From positions 6,634,001-6,698,000 of the forward strand of contig JAQFVV010012395.1 in the NCBI GenBank assembly GCA_028023455.1: 64,000 nt of DNA, in the 5' to 3' direction. Position 1 is the first letter of the stretch. Each line of letters begins with the position of its first letter. Source of the stretch: Epiperipatus broadwayi (lineage: Eukaryota; Onychophora; Udeonychophora; Euonychophora; Peripatidae). Below the pieces are notes generated by a model that was not told where the DNA came from, searched no databases, and was given only the letters and a program-made list of their open reading frames with translations. Of this stretch, positions 53,501 through 56,107 are shown piece after piece. A program made the translations under genes and the position numbers.

Positions 53501-55634
53501 AAATGTATAAAGGCCATTGTTTTTGTATTACAATTTATTAATGGTGGAATTACTTCCTATCCGATCATGAAAGGTCATAATTTTTGTAATAGTTCTTTTT
53601 AATCAGTTGCTTTAACAATTTTTTTTGCTTTGAATAAAATACTTGCAATCAAATTAAGCCTATTAATTTTTAAATATACTTATTATATTTGATATGTGAA
53701 TTTGACAGCATTACAGACAACTATTTATGGCAGAATTACTTCATTCACATAAAATATTCTTCGTAATGCAGAGAATATAAGTTTTTTTTAATTGTTGTGA
53801 AGTTGATATGTGACAACTTTACGAACAACATACATTTACAAATCAGACAACAGAGAAAATAGGAATTTTATATAAGATGATTATTTTATAAACATTTAAT
53901 GTTAAATCTATTCAAATAATGTATATTCTCATAATTAATAATTCAATAAATTAAAAACTTTTGTCTTATAATATATTTCAATGACCAAGAATATTTCTGA
54001 TTATTCTCAGATGTAAAAAATATTACTGAATGCATAAGTTATATATAATTAATTAAATGCCAAATATTTTAATGTTTCTAATATTATTTACCTGTACCCT
54101 TTATAAAAATTTTCTGTTTTAAAGTGGCAATATTTGCCAAAAAAAAAAAAATCAGTTAACTTCTTGCTAGACATATGCTTTTGTATGTCAAACAAACCCG
54201 ACATCATAAATAAGTTGAGCCTCCAAGCATATCCATCTAATCTCTATTAAATGCATTACAAAGTTTAACACAGAGGCTTTAGTTAAATTGATTCTAAATT
54301 TATATTCAAGATTTAAGATTAAATTAAACATTGCTAACACAATTAATAGAAATTAGATTGTTGTTAGAGTTGACCAGGTTACTGATGATGTCAGATTTGA
54401 TTGACAGAAACATGTCTAGCAAAAATTTATATTGATTTTTTTTCATCAAACATTGCTATTGAAATATTGAAAAATATCTATAGAGTCAAATACTTTTAGC
54501 ACTATTATATACATATAACTAATTATATAATTAATATATTACAGAGCTAAATTTATTAATATTATGAATAAGAGCATTTAAATATTCTATATTAGCTTGT
54601 TATTGATCTTAGATATGTTATATAAAAGCTAAATTATGGACTATAATGATACAAAACTCATGACCAATTTCAGGAAAATTCTCTCCATTATTTGAATCAA
54701 GCCTTAACAACATTAATCGTAAATCAGAATAAGTTTGGATTTTAGAATTATGTGTATTTGTTAATTATAAAAATCATCACATTTAATAATTGTGTGTATT
54801 CCAATCATTTCACTTTAAATAATGCAAATGCTATTAATATCAATAAGATTCATGCCTATTCTTATTTATCGTTAGTGATGTCGGACCTTGATAAAGAGTT
54901 TCTCTGAAAATGAACCTGTAAGTTTTGTATTGTTATAGTTCACAATTTGTTTACTGTATAACATTTTATATCTTAGTTAAATAATGAGCAAATAGATGGT
55001 ATTTAAGTTCTCTCATTCAAAACATTACATATATCAATTTAAAATTTTGATAGTAAACAGCTTTATATAGGAATGCAGTTAATTATTACAAAAATAAAAA
55101 GCTTTTCTTTATAACAAATCTCTTCAGAGGCAAAAAACAAAACTATCCAAAATTTATTTATATTAATATTTATTGCGTATAACTAGCATGAATGTCACAA
55201 AATTATATTATATATATGGACCAATATATACATTTTTTTATTATTAAATTTTATTCAAATATTAAACAGTATTTTACAAATAAAAATTAAACATATTTAT
55301 TCAGATGATGACTCCAGAAAATTCCTACTATATCGCTTTTGTTTGTATTATTTTTAGTCAAATTCATGACTAGGAAGATTATTGGCAACATGTCTATTGT
55401 TCCCTGATCATATTAGTGCCTATATATTATCTGTGTGAAGATAAAAATCTAATAAATGTTTAAATATAATTAAGATTTTTTTTATTACAGTGTGATCAAA
55501 CTAAGGAAGGTCTTGTGACCAATGCTGCACAGATGGATGAGTACTGCAATGACAAAGGTTTTATTGGCTGGTATGAAACATCAGCTAAAGAAAATATTAA
55601 TATTGATGAGGCAGCACGATATTTAGTAACTAAG
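8512..55634 (+). CDS. Rab32: Rab32/Rab38-family small GTPase, split gene (3' end outside or unrecognised)
   Basis: This is a Rab-family GTP-binding switch protein. Rab32, Rab38 and Rab29 act on trafficking to lysosome-related organelles and on mitochondria/endosome contacts (established for the family). The spliced frame is 8512-8514 (proposed), 30785-30904, 40674-40752, 49186-49367 and 55491-55634, giving 176 codons. The GTPase motifs are complete: P-loop GELGTGKTS, switch I around TIGVDFALKV, WDIAGQE, NKCDQ and ETSAK. Isoleucine in WDIAGQE, where most Rabs have threonine, marks the Rab32/38/29 group. Junction phases are 0, 0, 1 and 0, and every donor is GT and every acceptor AG. Introns measure 22.3, 9.8, 8.4 and 6.1 kb. 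The C-terminal hypervariable tail with its prenylated cysteines (about 25-40 residues in the family) is missing, so a last exon must follow 55634. The Rab32-group assignment is secure; Rab32 rather than Rab38 or Rab29 is the best reading. Confidence 0.93.
8521..9199. other. start of intron 1, unassigned
   Basis: No gene seen. A block at 8690-8760 (ccgatatttcggtcctaatc) resembles the short hairpin tail found with other repeats here. A plus/minus-strand open frame at 8950-9165 has no recognisable content. Confidence 0.35.
9200..9480 (-). mobile_element. possible tRNA-derived SINE
   Basis: On the minus strand, ATTAGCTAGTTTGGCTATGG resembles a pol III A box and CTGGGTTTGAATTCTAAGCC a B box, about 85 bp apart. 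Spacing is longer than in a tRNA but acceptable for a SINE. No second copy was found in this window, so the call rests on the boxes alone. Confidence 0.35.
9481..10284. other. intron sequence, unassigned
   Basis: No gene. Contains a G homopolymer of about 12 at 9799-9810 and AT-rich sequence. Confidence 0.35.
10285..10372. repeat. short inverted repeat
   Basis: Arms tattcaaatcacactctct (about 10287-10305) and agagtgatttgaatatta (about 10352-10370) are complementary around a 45-nt centre. Confidence 0.6.
10470..10775. repeat. foldback repeat FB-B, copy 1 (degraded)
   Basis: The left arm accactagccaaaatcatttt and inner string actatcaatgatttctctgc match FB-B at 20220-20790 (cagactagcaaag, actatcactggtttcactgc). 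The right arm near 10730-10770 (ttgattttggttaatgattt) is complementary to the left. Heavily mutated. Confidence 0.55.
10985..11400 (+). pseudogene. mariner-type transposase relic
   Basis: Frames broken by stops translate to LKKLFKWFKKFQDGKESIED, close to the N-terminal helix-turn-helix of mariner transposases (consensus style FxWFxRFKxGRxSxEDD). Later mariner landmarks (HDEP-type, DD34D catalytic residues) are not identifiable, so only the 5' part is recognised. An open frame at 11132-11365 overlaps it by chance in another frame. Confidence 0.6.
11401..11629. other. intron sequence with a small hairpin
   Basis: The strings tgaataaaagccaggtg (11444) and cccttggcttttattca (11476) form an inverted pair. 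Nothing else is recognised. Confidence 0.4.
11630..11756 (+). mobile_element. short tRNA-Gly-like SINE with target-site duplication
   Basis: The element at 11642-11744 reads gtcaagcattggtggcctag, cggttagcatagctgccttc, caagtagctggcccgagtt, a short tail ending tgagatatg, and a poly(A) of 14-15. A 12-bp direct repeat, ctcactgtacta, lies immediately outside on both sides (11630-11641 and 11745-11756). This shows LINE-style retroposition and fixes the element at about 103 bp including the poly(A). Confidence 0.92.
11757..13565. other. intron sequence, unassigned
   Basis: No gene. Contains a TGA/TAA-type microsatellite (13017-13047) and an A/G-rich run (13088-13118). The 12413-12607 minus-strand open frame has no recognisable protein features. 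Confidence 0.4.
13566..14450 (+). repeat. tandem pair of repeat X (period about 467 bp)
   Basis: Unit 1 starts at aagaatgtctgtatttcaaa (13566) and unit 2 at aagaatgtttctatttcaaa (14033). Both contain ggtcagagtgacttgaggtc, tttgggcatt, tggagatgataatttggacc-type blocks and end at tctcctatatttaca-type sequence. They are longer at the 5' side than the copy at 7036 and so define more of the family. Divergence between units is clear, so the duplication is old or the units inserted separately. Confidence 0.75.
14451..15020. other. intron sequence, unassigned
   Basis: AT-rich; no gene or recognised repeat. Confidence 0.35.
15021..16833 (+). mobile_element. RTE-type LINE relic D, 5' segment
   Basis: A plus-strand degenerate RTE copy beginning in the connector (15021-15350) and continuing into the reverse transcriptase (16006-16833). 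It is split by an FB-A insertion (15358-15996). An open piece at 16168-16512 reads MPSILNKEMIYGIKSMKNEN and later KNYRPINLTSGLYKIFIKF, matching ILNEEVRHAIKCMKKGKA and RNYRPISLLSVLYKIFTKI of the young copy. It is broken at 16833 by the younger RTE copy C and resumes at 18253. Confidence 0.8.
15349..16005. repeat. foldback repeat FB-A, long form, with 9-bp target duplication
   Basis: The element is 15358-15996 (639 bp), flanked by exact agcaaagat at 15349-15357 and 15997-16005. It consists of a small foldback (15358-15590), an internal block with the palindrome TGAACTGAGTTCAG (15674-15687), and a second right-hand arm (15784-15996: gccacaagccagaaactagt, tggatgagtaggcactagat, cttctggcatccattgatta, gttttgcctgttttt). 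RTE relic D is continuous if the element and one 9-mer are removed. The minus-strand open frame at 15804-16040 is fortuitous. Confidence 0.88.
16847..17650 (-). pseudogene. RTE reverse transcriptase, C-terminal part (copy C)
   Basis: An open frame of 267 codons starting MKVNGEYLSHLDFADDVVVF. It contains reverse transcriptase motif C (FADD, catalytic aspartates), the thumb-like segment with YLGKIINTDGN, and the C-terminal domain LTYGSETWTLNRRAIQRLQ to KWSWAGHIARR and KLGETFILQWID. It is separated from the upstream 17684-18037 frame by one nonsense codon, so the enzyme is inactive from this copy. Non-LTR retrotransposon Pol normally carries an N-terminal AP-endonuclease, absent here through 5' truncation. 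Confidence 0.9.
17684..18252 (-). pseudogene. RTE reverse transcriptase, fingers/palm part (copy C)
   Basis: The minus-strand frame includes DFHQPREQAGFKSGFSTIDH, motif A FVDYEKAFDS and motif B KGVRQGDSISPKLF, ending at the stop before IFCGLKWETKG. Upstream to 18252 the frame continues through NYRPISLLSVLYKIFTKI and KCLNDKDVPEDWKNAVIIL to the truncation point. Motif B here keeps the consensus RQGDSISP, whereas copy E has RQGGSISP. Confidence 0.88.
18253..19000 (+). mobile_element. RTE-type LINE relic D, 3' segment
   Basis: The continuation of relic D after the nested copy C. At 18204-18392 the frame reads GLLDFANIVVVLVNNALELQ, matching HLDFADDVVVFANNASELQ. It runs to the 3' end near aaccaggattaaaattggag-type sequence (18945-18990). 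Frames are broken. Confidence 0.78.
19030..19430 (+). repeat. foldback repeat FB-A, internal block plus right arm
   Basis: Matches the long form from the internal block (gaactgagttcagatctata) through agatggctgctggaggtttg to the right arm (tggatgagtaggcactagat, gtactgtatggagagtttgc-like end). The left small foldback is missing. Confidence 0.75.
19440..19665 (+). mobile_element. RTE-type LINE 3' fragment H
   Basis: A short degenerate plus-strand RTE 3' end: agattaaaattggagagatc, then tttatcttgcaatggtcaat, followed by a gatgataataaac-type tail. Confidence 0.6.
19666..20030. other. intron sequence, unassigned
   Basis: AT-rich; no gene or recognised repeat. Confidence 0.35.
20036..20184. repeat. 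foldback repeat, 63-bp arms
   Basis: The left arm (agacatattttgcgggttca, ttaaatattgatatac) and the right arm (ggtatatcaatgtttaaaat, acccactaaatatgtcttat) are complementary. The 23-nt loop carries gacgtttcgacttgatc, whose complement GATCAAGTCGAAACGTC recalls the GTCGAAAC motif of the tail elements at 25375, 45670 and 52370. Confidence 0.8.
20220..20790. repeat. foldback repeat FB-B, copy 2, carrying a SINE
   Basis: A palindrome whose centre is ttattaaaaatttatgattc (about 20555). Inner arms aactcttaaataagttaatt / aattaacttatttaagagtt are perfect; outer arms pair caaattcacaactcaaccag with ctggttgaattgtgaatttg. Without the SINE at 20346-20444 the two arms align over about 220 bp each. Confidence 0.88.
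20331..20459 (+). mobile_element. short tRNA-derived SINE, T-arm-duplicated subfamily, with target duplication
   Basis: The element is about 20346-20444: gtcaagtgttggtggtcgag, cagctgctttacaagcag, ggttagcgggttcgcttcct, ggccgatgctatgacacat and a short A tail. The exact 15-bp direct repeat aaagatctataacct lies at 20331-20345 and 20445-20459. It is inserted in the left arm of a palindrome, so it postdates it. Loop TTTACAA gives a Val-like anticodon; the T-arm carries an 8-nt tandem duplication (GGGTTAGC GGGTTCGC). Confidence 0.92.
21015..21030. promoter_or_regulatory. back-to-back octamer palindrome
   Basis: ATTTGCAT followed directly by ATGCAAAT, a perfect palindrome of two POU octamers containing TGCATATGCA, the core of the MORE-type POU dimer site. 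Chance is possible in AT-rich DNA. Confidence 0.3.
21015..21260 (+). other. open frame without start codon, unrecognised
   Basis: An 81-codon open stretch begins after a stop at 21012-21014 and ends at TAA 21258-21260. It is Lys/Glu/Leu-rich: KLAKEGLKEEKNKLYKRSA, then VLSSEFKLCSVVSSAVLEIS and EELYSRIKFDYFKNKY. There is no Met to start it. It has a more protein-like composition than neighbouring chance frames. It could be an exon, a transposon fragment or chance; no family is recognised. It lies on the sense strand within proposed Rab32 intron 1. Confidence 0.25.
21261..22290. other. intron sequence, unassigned
   Basis: No gene. Short direct repeats occur at 21430-21530 (agagatcag) and 21660-21720 (tcaacagtc...ggctggattt / tcaacagtc...gactggattg). 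Confidence 0.4.
22297..22390 (-). mobile_element. short tRNA-Gly-like SINE
   Basis: On the minus strand: TACATCGGTGGTCTAGTGGT, TAGCGTACTGCCTTTCAAGC, CTGGGTTCGCTTCCCGGTCA, ending in ACATATG and poly(A) (poly-T at 22297-22304). Same family as 2671-2772 with one base lost in the D arm and the anticodon loop mutated. Confidence 0.85.
22530..23440 (+). repeat. tandem repeat, period about 355 bp, 2.2 copies
   Basis: Units start at caacacttagacaatcccaa (22688), caactcttagacaattccca (23046) and caacacttataacaatc (23401). Each contains tttcaaactgttgt, aaaggtggaat, cagagattga and tttaagctaaatg-type blocks. A 40-nt piece of the unit start is duplicated on either side of a SINE (22540-22578 and 22688-22726), larger than a normal target duplication. 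Confidence 0.85.
22580..22683 (+). mobile_element. short tRNA-derived SINE, T-arm-duplicated subfamily
   Basis: Reads tggtggtcaagaagtcagcg, tggctgctttacaagcagtt, ggttagcaggttcactttct, ggctgatgctatgacacatg and an A-rich end. It has the same T-arm 8-nt duplication as 20346 and 31361. It lies between duplicated pieces of a tandem repeat. Confidence 0.85.
23441..23934. other. intron sequence, unassigned
   Basis: AT-rich; no gene or recognised repeat. A short (CA) stretch at 23840-23850. Confidence 0.35.
23935..24405. repeat. repeat X as a palindrome
   Basis: The left arm (23935-24095: gagcacagactttcaaacga, aagataaataatcaccaata, tatcagttggtccagattat) is the reverse complement of the right arm (24230-24405: ataatctggaccaactgatg, ggtgattatttatctttt, gtttgaaagtctgtgctcat). 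The loop (about 135 bp) is the 5' part of repeat X. The minus-strand open frame at 24072-24407 is repeat sequence, not a gene. Confidence 0.88.
24615..25345 (-). mobile_element. RTE-type LINE relic F
   Basis: A minus-strand degenerate 3' end of the RTE family: tttcaccattattgatctac, catctatccatctaacatat, tcttggaatccagtctaaaa, up to the FADD region (aaaacaatcacattattgac) at 25345 where it is truncated. Frames broken. Confidence 0.75.
25375..25470 (-). repeat. short tail element with CTGAAGA...CAGTC hairpin
   Basis: On the minus strand: GAGCTCTGAAGAAGACTGTT, GGACAGTCAAAACTGTC, then an AATAAAA-type signal. GACTG and CAGTC can pair. The same block appears at 45670-45815 (twice) and 52248-52470 (inverted pair). 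Confidence 0.6.
25471..25985. other. intron sequence, unassigned
   Basis: No gene or recognised repeat until the RTE tail at 25986. The plus-strand open frame at 25845-26351 runs into antisense RTE and is not a gene. Confidence 0.4.
26303..27754 (-). pseudogene. RTE reverse transcriptase (copy E)
   Basis: A 483-codon open frame. Order of features: basic N-terminal connector (MVRKRVENDIRKYNCEIARK), MKKGKAPGNDGIIIDILKE (the fingers block conserved in non-LTR RTs), NYRPISLLSVLYKIFTKI, motif A FVDYEKAFDS near residue 235, motif B KGVRQGGSISPKLF near 295, motif C LDFADDVVVFANN near 335, YLGQIINTDRN, LTYGSETWTLNRRAIQRLQ and a stop after MLGVTRRD. The catalytic Asp residues are present, but Gly replaces the consensus Asp in motif B. 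The protein copies LINE RNA at a nicked target. The C-terminal WSWAGHIARR part continues in frame beyond a single TGA (26006-26239). The start Met is internal to the natural polyprotein. Confidence 0.92.
27784..28485 (-). pseudogene. RTE AP-type endonuclease, C-terminal half (copy E)
   Basis: A 233-codon frame with FKIVMGDFNARIG (GDFN, metal-coordinating region), KRKWTWKHPNECTAKLDYIL and TGSDHRLVRCKLRV (SDH motif with the catalytic His). These are the late motifs of the exonuclease/endonuclease/phosphatase fold used by LINEs to nick target DNA. The N-terminal half is missing through 5' truncation. The end of the frame (MKKRRNMKIYKMMY) is out of phase with the RT frame because of a small frameshift near 27830. 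Confidence 0.9.
28491..29160. other. pyrimidine-rich sequence with C homopolymers
   Basis: T/C-rich on the plus strand, with two C runs (about 28750-28759 and 28951-28960), each followed by tccat. On the minus strand short Lys/Glu-rich coiled-coil-like frames occur but are broken by stops. It may be the remains of another element; not identified. Confidence 0.35.
29161..29547. other. intron sequence, unassigned
   Basis: No gene or recognised repeat. Confidence 0.35.
29548..29816. repeat. foldback repeat around a repeat-X core
   Basis: Arms of about 110 bp (taatatctttatagatatat, tttaaattcatatacataaa, aaaagacaaatgaccctcaa versus ttggggatcatttgtctttt, tatgtgaatttaaaaagaat, aatatatctataaag). 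The 50-bp centre is the repeat-X block gggccaactgattagtgctg. Confidence 0.85.
29817..30784. other. end of intron 1
   Basis: No gene or recognised repeat; ends in the T-rich tract and acceptor of the P-loop exon. Confidence 0.4.
30785..30904 (+). CDS. Rab32: Rab32 exon: N-terminus, P-loop and start of switch I
   Basis: Forty codons, phase 0 at both ends. The acceptor is a T-rich tract ending ttag at 30781-30784 and the donor is gtatcc at 30905. The peptide begins TSEKKEHLYKILVIG, contains the P-loop GELGTGKTS (G1 motif, phosphate binding) and continues as IIKRYVHQFFSPHYRAT into switch I. The KEHLYK lead-in is typical of Rab32/38. A minus-strand open frame over 30657-30851 is only its shadow. 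Confidence 0.95.
31361..31453 (-). mobile_element. short tRNA-derived SINE, T-arm-duplicated subfamily
   Basis: On the minus strand: CAAGCATTGGTGGTCGAG, CAGCTGCTTTACAAGCAGTT, CCGGGTTAGCGGGTTCGCTT, CCCGGCTGATGCTATGACAC, ATGAG and A tail (tttttt at 31358-31363). This is the least mutated copy of the subfamily: the T stem CCGGG/CCCGG encloses the duplicated segment. Possible 7-bp duplication atagttt on both sides. In intron 2. Confidence 0.9.
31463..32939. other. intron 2 sequence, mostly unassigned
   Basis: At 31632-31680 ctactgctgaataaaggcct resembles the antisense 3' end of an RTE-like LINE. The open frame at 32627-32878 has no protein features. Nothing else is recognised. Confidence 0.4.
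32940..34620 (+). mobile_element. RTE-type LINE relic G, internally deleted
   Basis: A plus-strand degenerate RTE copy: 5' UTR (32940-33340, shared with relics A and B), endonuclease (33380-34010; traces LDIQFN and FYRDVQKSF), then a jump to the C-terminal region (34122-34620; aattaatcatagaattaaat, ttatggttcgaagatatg, gagctgggctggacatattt). The reverse transcriptase is deleted and an FB-A remnant sits at the junction. Confidence 0.8.
34025..34121. repeat. foldback repeat FB-A remnant
   Basis: Terminal sequences only: gaggcaaaattctccataag, tgccactgagtgcaat, then ataatggtgatcatgtaatg. It lies at the deletion point of RTE relic G. Confidence 0.55.
34621..36594. other. intron 2 sequence, unassigned
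   Basis: AT-rich; no gene or recognised repeat. The string tttactctaagtcagctatt at 36270 recurs in altered form at 37176. Confidence 0.35.
36595..37060. repeat. foldback repeat FB-C with embedded repeat-X piece
   Basis: The left part (taattttcattacaccactc, ggactggtttctatccactt) matches the FB-C hairpin at 6655-6845. The right part (36945-37055) is a hairpin: cattagactagaaattattc, gagagtggtataatgaaaat, tagtctctaatctaatgaat. Between them, 36760-36800 (tttcatgctaaaccagcact, atcagttggcccaga) is repeat X in reverse. Confidence 0.75.
37061..37925. other. intron 2 sequence, unassigned
   Basis: No gene. Near 37665-37700 ctcactgacaaaggcacaag and gagaaacaagtct weakly resemble the FB-A centre. Confidence 0.35.
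37926..38460 (+). pseudogene. possible LINE 3' remnant, unrecognised family
   Basis: Purine-rich, with broken plus-strand frames of the type RWIWRGE ... GRTLKDGCNLVIKY. These recall the C-terminal part of non-LTR Pol proteins but cannot be assigned. The minus-strand open frame at 38092-38370 is the antisense of this. Confidence 0.25.
38870..39345 (-). mobile_element. possible LINE 3' fragment, minus strand
   Basis: The strings tcatcattatcaccagttat and ccatttaccaaatctcctca, followed by cttgcttgattc, have the layout of an antisense RTE-like 3' end ((GAT)n tail, then C-terminal codons) but diverge from the main family here. Confidence 0.35.
39346..40060 (-). mobile_element. LINE relic of a second family, minus strand
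   Basis: On the minus strand a trace reads YGVETYTLNKERKN, then KALEILE, equivalent to YGSETWTLNRRAIQRLQ of the RTE family but clearly another lineage. Reverse transcriptase thumb/C-terminal region only; frames broken. Confidence 0.5.
40061..40673. other. end of intron 2
   Basis: AT-rich with no recognised repeat; ends in the acceptor ttattattag. Confidence 0.4.
40674..40752 (+). CDS. Rab32: Rab32 exon: switch I, beta strands 2-3, WDIAG
   Basis: The exon is 79 nt, entering in phase 0 and leaving in phase 1. It encodes IGVDFALKVINWDANT and LIRLQLWDIA plus the first base of the glycine codon. The acceptor is ttattattag (ending 40673) and the donor is gtagga (40753). TIGVDFALKV is the effector region characteristic of Rab32/38, and LQLWDIAG carries the family's Ile in the G3 motif. 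The exon is too short to appear as an open frame of its own. Confidence 0.95.
40809..42850 (-). repeat. 3' LTR
   Basis: 2042 bp; begins (plus strand) tgatccagagaaaag and ends gagaccattaca. It contains gggcgccactaggcatttga near its low-coordinate end. It is the better preserved LTR in the 42230-42700 section. Confidence 0.9.
41185..41463 (+). other. open frame inside LTR (copy 1)
   Basis: Ninety-two codons, MLSIDRLHRLHGQKHSKVNI... A counterpart of 111 codons lies in the other LTR (43942-44277), differing by an in-frame five-codon insertion and a changed C-terminus. It is antisense to the retrotransposon. No family is recognised. Shortly downstream, the frame after 41487 starts SSMNRLHRFAFERKYS, a second version of the first 16 residues. 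It may be a captured gene piece. Confidence 0.3.
43538..43555 (-). other. primer-binding site, tRNA-Lys type
   Basis: TGGCAGCCAATGTGGGGC on the minus strand, 7 nt downstream of the 5' LTR end. It is complementary to the 3' end of tRNA-Lys with three mismatches. Confidence 0.75.
43563..45604 (-). repeat. 5' LTR
   Basis: 2042 bp; begins (plus strand) tgatccggagaaaagg and ends gtgcctgttaca. It differs from the other LTR by scattered changes, plus a 15-nt insertion near 44092. Between about 45020 and 45465 nearly all G and C have been replaced by A or T while the alignment is kept. Confidence 0.9.
43942..44277 (+). other. open frame inside LTR (copy 2)
   Basis: One hundred and eleven codons, MLSIDRLHRLQGQKHSKVNI..., the partner of 41185-41463 in the other LTR. 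Most differences are synonymous-looking or conservative (HHKMLQD / HRKMPQD). No recognised domain, signal peptide or membrane segment. Confidence 0.3.
45605..45669. other. spacer after the LTR element
   Basis: AT-rich, includes a TA run. Confidence 0.4.
45670..45818 (-). repeat. two tandem tail elements with CTGATGA...CAGT hairpin
   Basis: On the minus strand, unit a reads TTTGAAAACATCTGATGAAG, ATTGCTGGACAGTCAAAACT, GTAAGACAAATAAAG. Unit b reads TTTGAAAAGCTCTGATGAAG, ACTGGTGGACAGTTGAAACT, GTAAGGAAAATAAAG. Period is about 80 bp. Each has a CUGAUGA box, a short hairpin and GAAA-like bases, then AATAAAG. Confidence 0.65.
45819..47700. other. intron 3 sequence, unassigned
   Basis: No gene or recognised repeat seen. 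Confidence 0.35.
47720..48290. repeat. head-to-head inverted pair of a long tRNA-derived SINE
   Basis: The left copy (minus) runs from tail ttggactatttccattatct (47733) to the tRNA-like head (ctctaaccaactgacata, 48018). The right copy (plus) has the B box ccaggttcaattcccatgct (48080), body cactgtcactaatcaggtca and tail ttgaaaagtttaaaattttt ... ggaaataatccaacaaat (48280). It is the same SINE as 58800-59205. Head-to-head arrangement makes a palindrome of about 550 bp in intron 3. Confidence 0.75.
48291..49185. other. end of intron 3
   Basis: AT-rich, no recognised repeat; ends in the acceptor tttttccag. Confidence 0.4.
49186..49367 (+). CDS. Rab32: Rab32 exon: switch II to the G4 motif
   Basis: The exon is 182 nt. 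It completes the split glycine codon and encodes GQERFGNMTRVYYKEAVGAF, then IVFDVTRSSTFEAVQKW through to VLLANK. GQERFGNM is switch II with the conserved catalytic Gln; LLANK opens the nucleotide-specificity motif NKCD, which the next intron splits. The acceptor tttttccag ends at 49185 and the donor gtaatg starts at 49368. An internal ATG at 49206 could be mistaken for a start, but the frame continues upstream through the splice site. Confidence 0.96.
49459..50062. mobile_element. terminal-inverted-repeat element (MITE-like)
   Basis: The left end tcattgaccgtacacatcgc (49459) and the complement of the right end, TCAATGACCGTACACATCAC, form inverted termini of about 36 bp (ending gccatccagtgatgtgtacg, 50031-50050). 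The interior is non-coding and T/A-rich with repeated gttattaaaaaa blocks. Confidence 0.65.
50063..50482 (+). repeat. partial tandem duplication of the preceding element
   Basis: From about 50190 to 50482 the 3' half of the element is repeated (attttcgttattaaaaaaaa, agcaccagcgccatccagca, ttttaatgtagtttt), offset by about 390 bp. Both units end at ttaatgtagtttt (50085 and 50482). Confidence 0.75.
50483..50828. repeat. foldback repeat FB-A, copy in intron 4
   Basis: A palindrome of about 345 bp: aaggcaaaactctctccata ... gtgcctactcatccaatatc ... centre ttaaaatgatcctcagatta ... tggatgattatgcactaggt ... gagttttgcctgttttaaca. Arms are well preserved. It abuts the end of a duplicated unit. Confidence 0.85.
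50876..51837. mobile_element. large tandem-plus-inverted element P1 with 10-bp target duplication
   Basis: The exact direct repeat aacagtttat lies at 50876-50885 and 51828-51837. Inside are three copies of one unit: copy a (about 50890-51190, plus orientation, complete at its 3' side), copy b (51208-51483, plus, truncated) and copy c (51484-51827, minus). Copy c pairs with b over about 220 bp at near identity, and with a through the palindrome CTGAACGAAGTTCAG. Landmarks are ccagctatctaactcaaata, gcctctagcgtcatcagtga and gtcagatgacctaattttaa. No coding capacity. Arms are so similar that the structure must be recent. Confidence 0.9.
51838..52244. other. intron 4 sequence, unassigned
   Basis: AT-rich, no recognised feature. 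Confidence 0.35.
52248..52470. repeat. inverted pair of tail elements (100-bp arms)
   Basis: The left arm (ctaaaccacttcaaacactt ... cttcagtcttcttcagagct) is the complement of the right arm (ggctctgaagaaaactgaag, gtcagtcgaaatgtaggtgt ... aagtgtttgaagtggtttgg), separated by about 20 nt. Each arm has CTCTGAAGA, an ACTG...CAGT hairpin, GAAA and AATAAAG, as at 25375 and 45670. Confidence 0.85.
52471..52727. other. intron 4 sequence, unassigned
   Basis: AT-rich, no recognised feature. Confidence 0.35.
52728..53498. mobile_element. inverted-repeat element P2 with 14-bp target duplication
   Basis: The exact 14-bp direct repeat tataaataaatgtg lies at 52728-52741 and 53485-53498. The element (743 bp) has three copies of a terminal block (ggtccagagcgcatgtgcaa, gctgtttgggtgtta): inverted at 52790-52840, direct at 53100-53150 and direct at 53435-53480. 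Two inverted body copies (gttcgaaaagata..., catgtaaaagtaatttaaag) lie between them. The whole folds as a hairpin with arms near 340 bp. Non-coding. Confidence 0.88.
53499..55490. other. end of intron 4, unassigned
   Basis: AT-rich; no gene or recognised repeat. Ends in the acceptor of the last identified Rab32 exon. Confidence 0.4.
55491..55634 (+). CDS. Rab32: Rab32 exon: G4/G5 motifs and last helix
   Basis: Forty-eight codons, phase 0 in and out. The peptide starts CDQTKEGLVTNAAQMDEYC, which completes NKCD, and includes GFIGWYETSAKENINIDEAA, where ETSAK is the G5 guanine-binding loop. It ends in RYLVTK, where other family members continue with Ile-Leu and the hypervariable tail. The acceptor is tttattacag (55481-55490) and the donor is gtaagg (55635). 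No following exon ending in a Cys-rich prenylation motif is recognisable before 64000. Confidence 0.95.
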
Positions 55635-55992
55635 GTAAGGTAACATTTTCTAATTATTTTAATCTTCAATAAGCATTTCATTCAAGTATTAACAAATGAT
55701 TCAAATTAAATGATTAACTTTCACAGGAAATAAAGTGAATTAAGAAACATAAAAAAAAGTCTTATGAGAAATAGTTATATAAAATTTAAAAGAATTTAAG
55801 ATTAACAATGATTTCAGAGAGATCTTCATAGTGGAATTTTTATTTCATATTTCCTCGTTACATTATTTCAAAATATTTTTTTTTGAAACATTATCAGAAA
55901 AATGACTAATTGTATTTGATTGTTTAAAAATAAGATGAAATTTAGTGAAGATATTATACAAAATTAGATTTTACATTGAAATGTGAAATTGG

Positions 55993-56107
55993 TATGATAG
56001 GTATTATGAATGATATTTATATATGCTTATTTCTGATTGGTTTACAAATTGATATGATAGGTATTATGAATGATATTTATATATGCTTATTTCTGATTGG
56101 TTTAGTG
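55993..56107 (+). repeat. 60-bp tandem duplication
   Basis: The string tatgataggtattatgaatg ... ttatttctgattggttta occurs exactly at 55993 and again at 56053, period 60. The open frame at 55976-56173 is produced by this repeat and is not a gene. Confidence 0.9.
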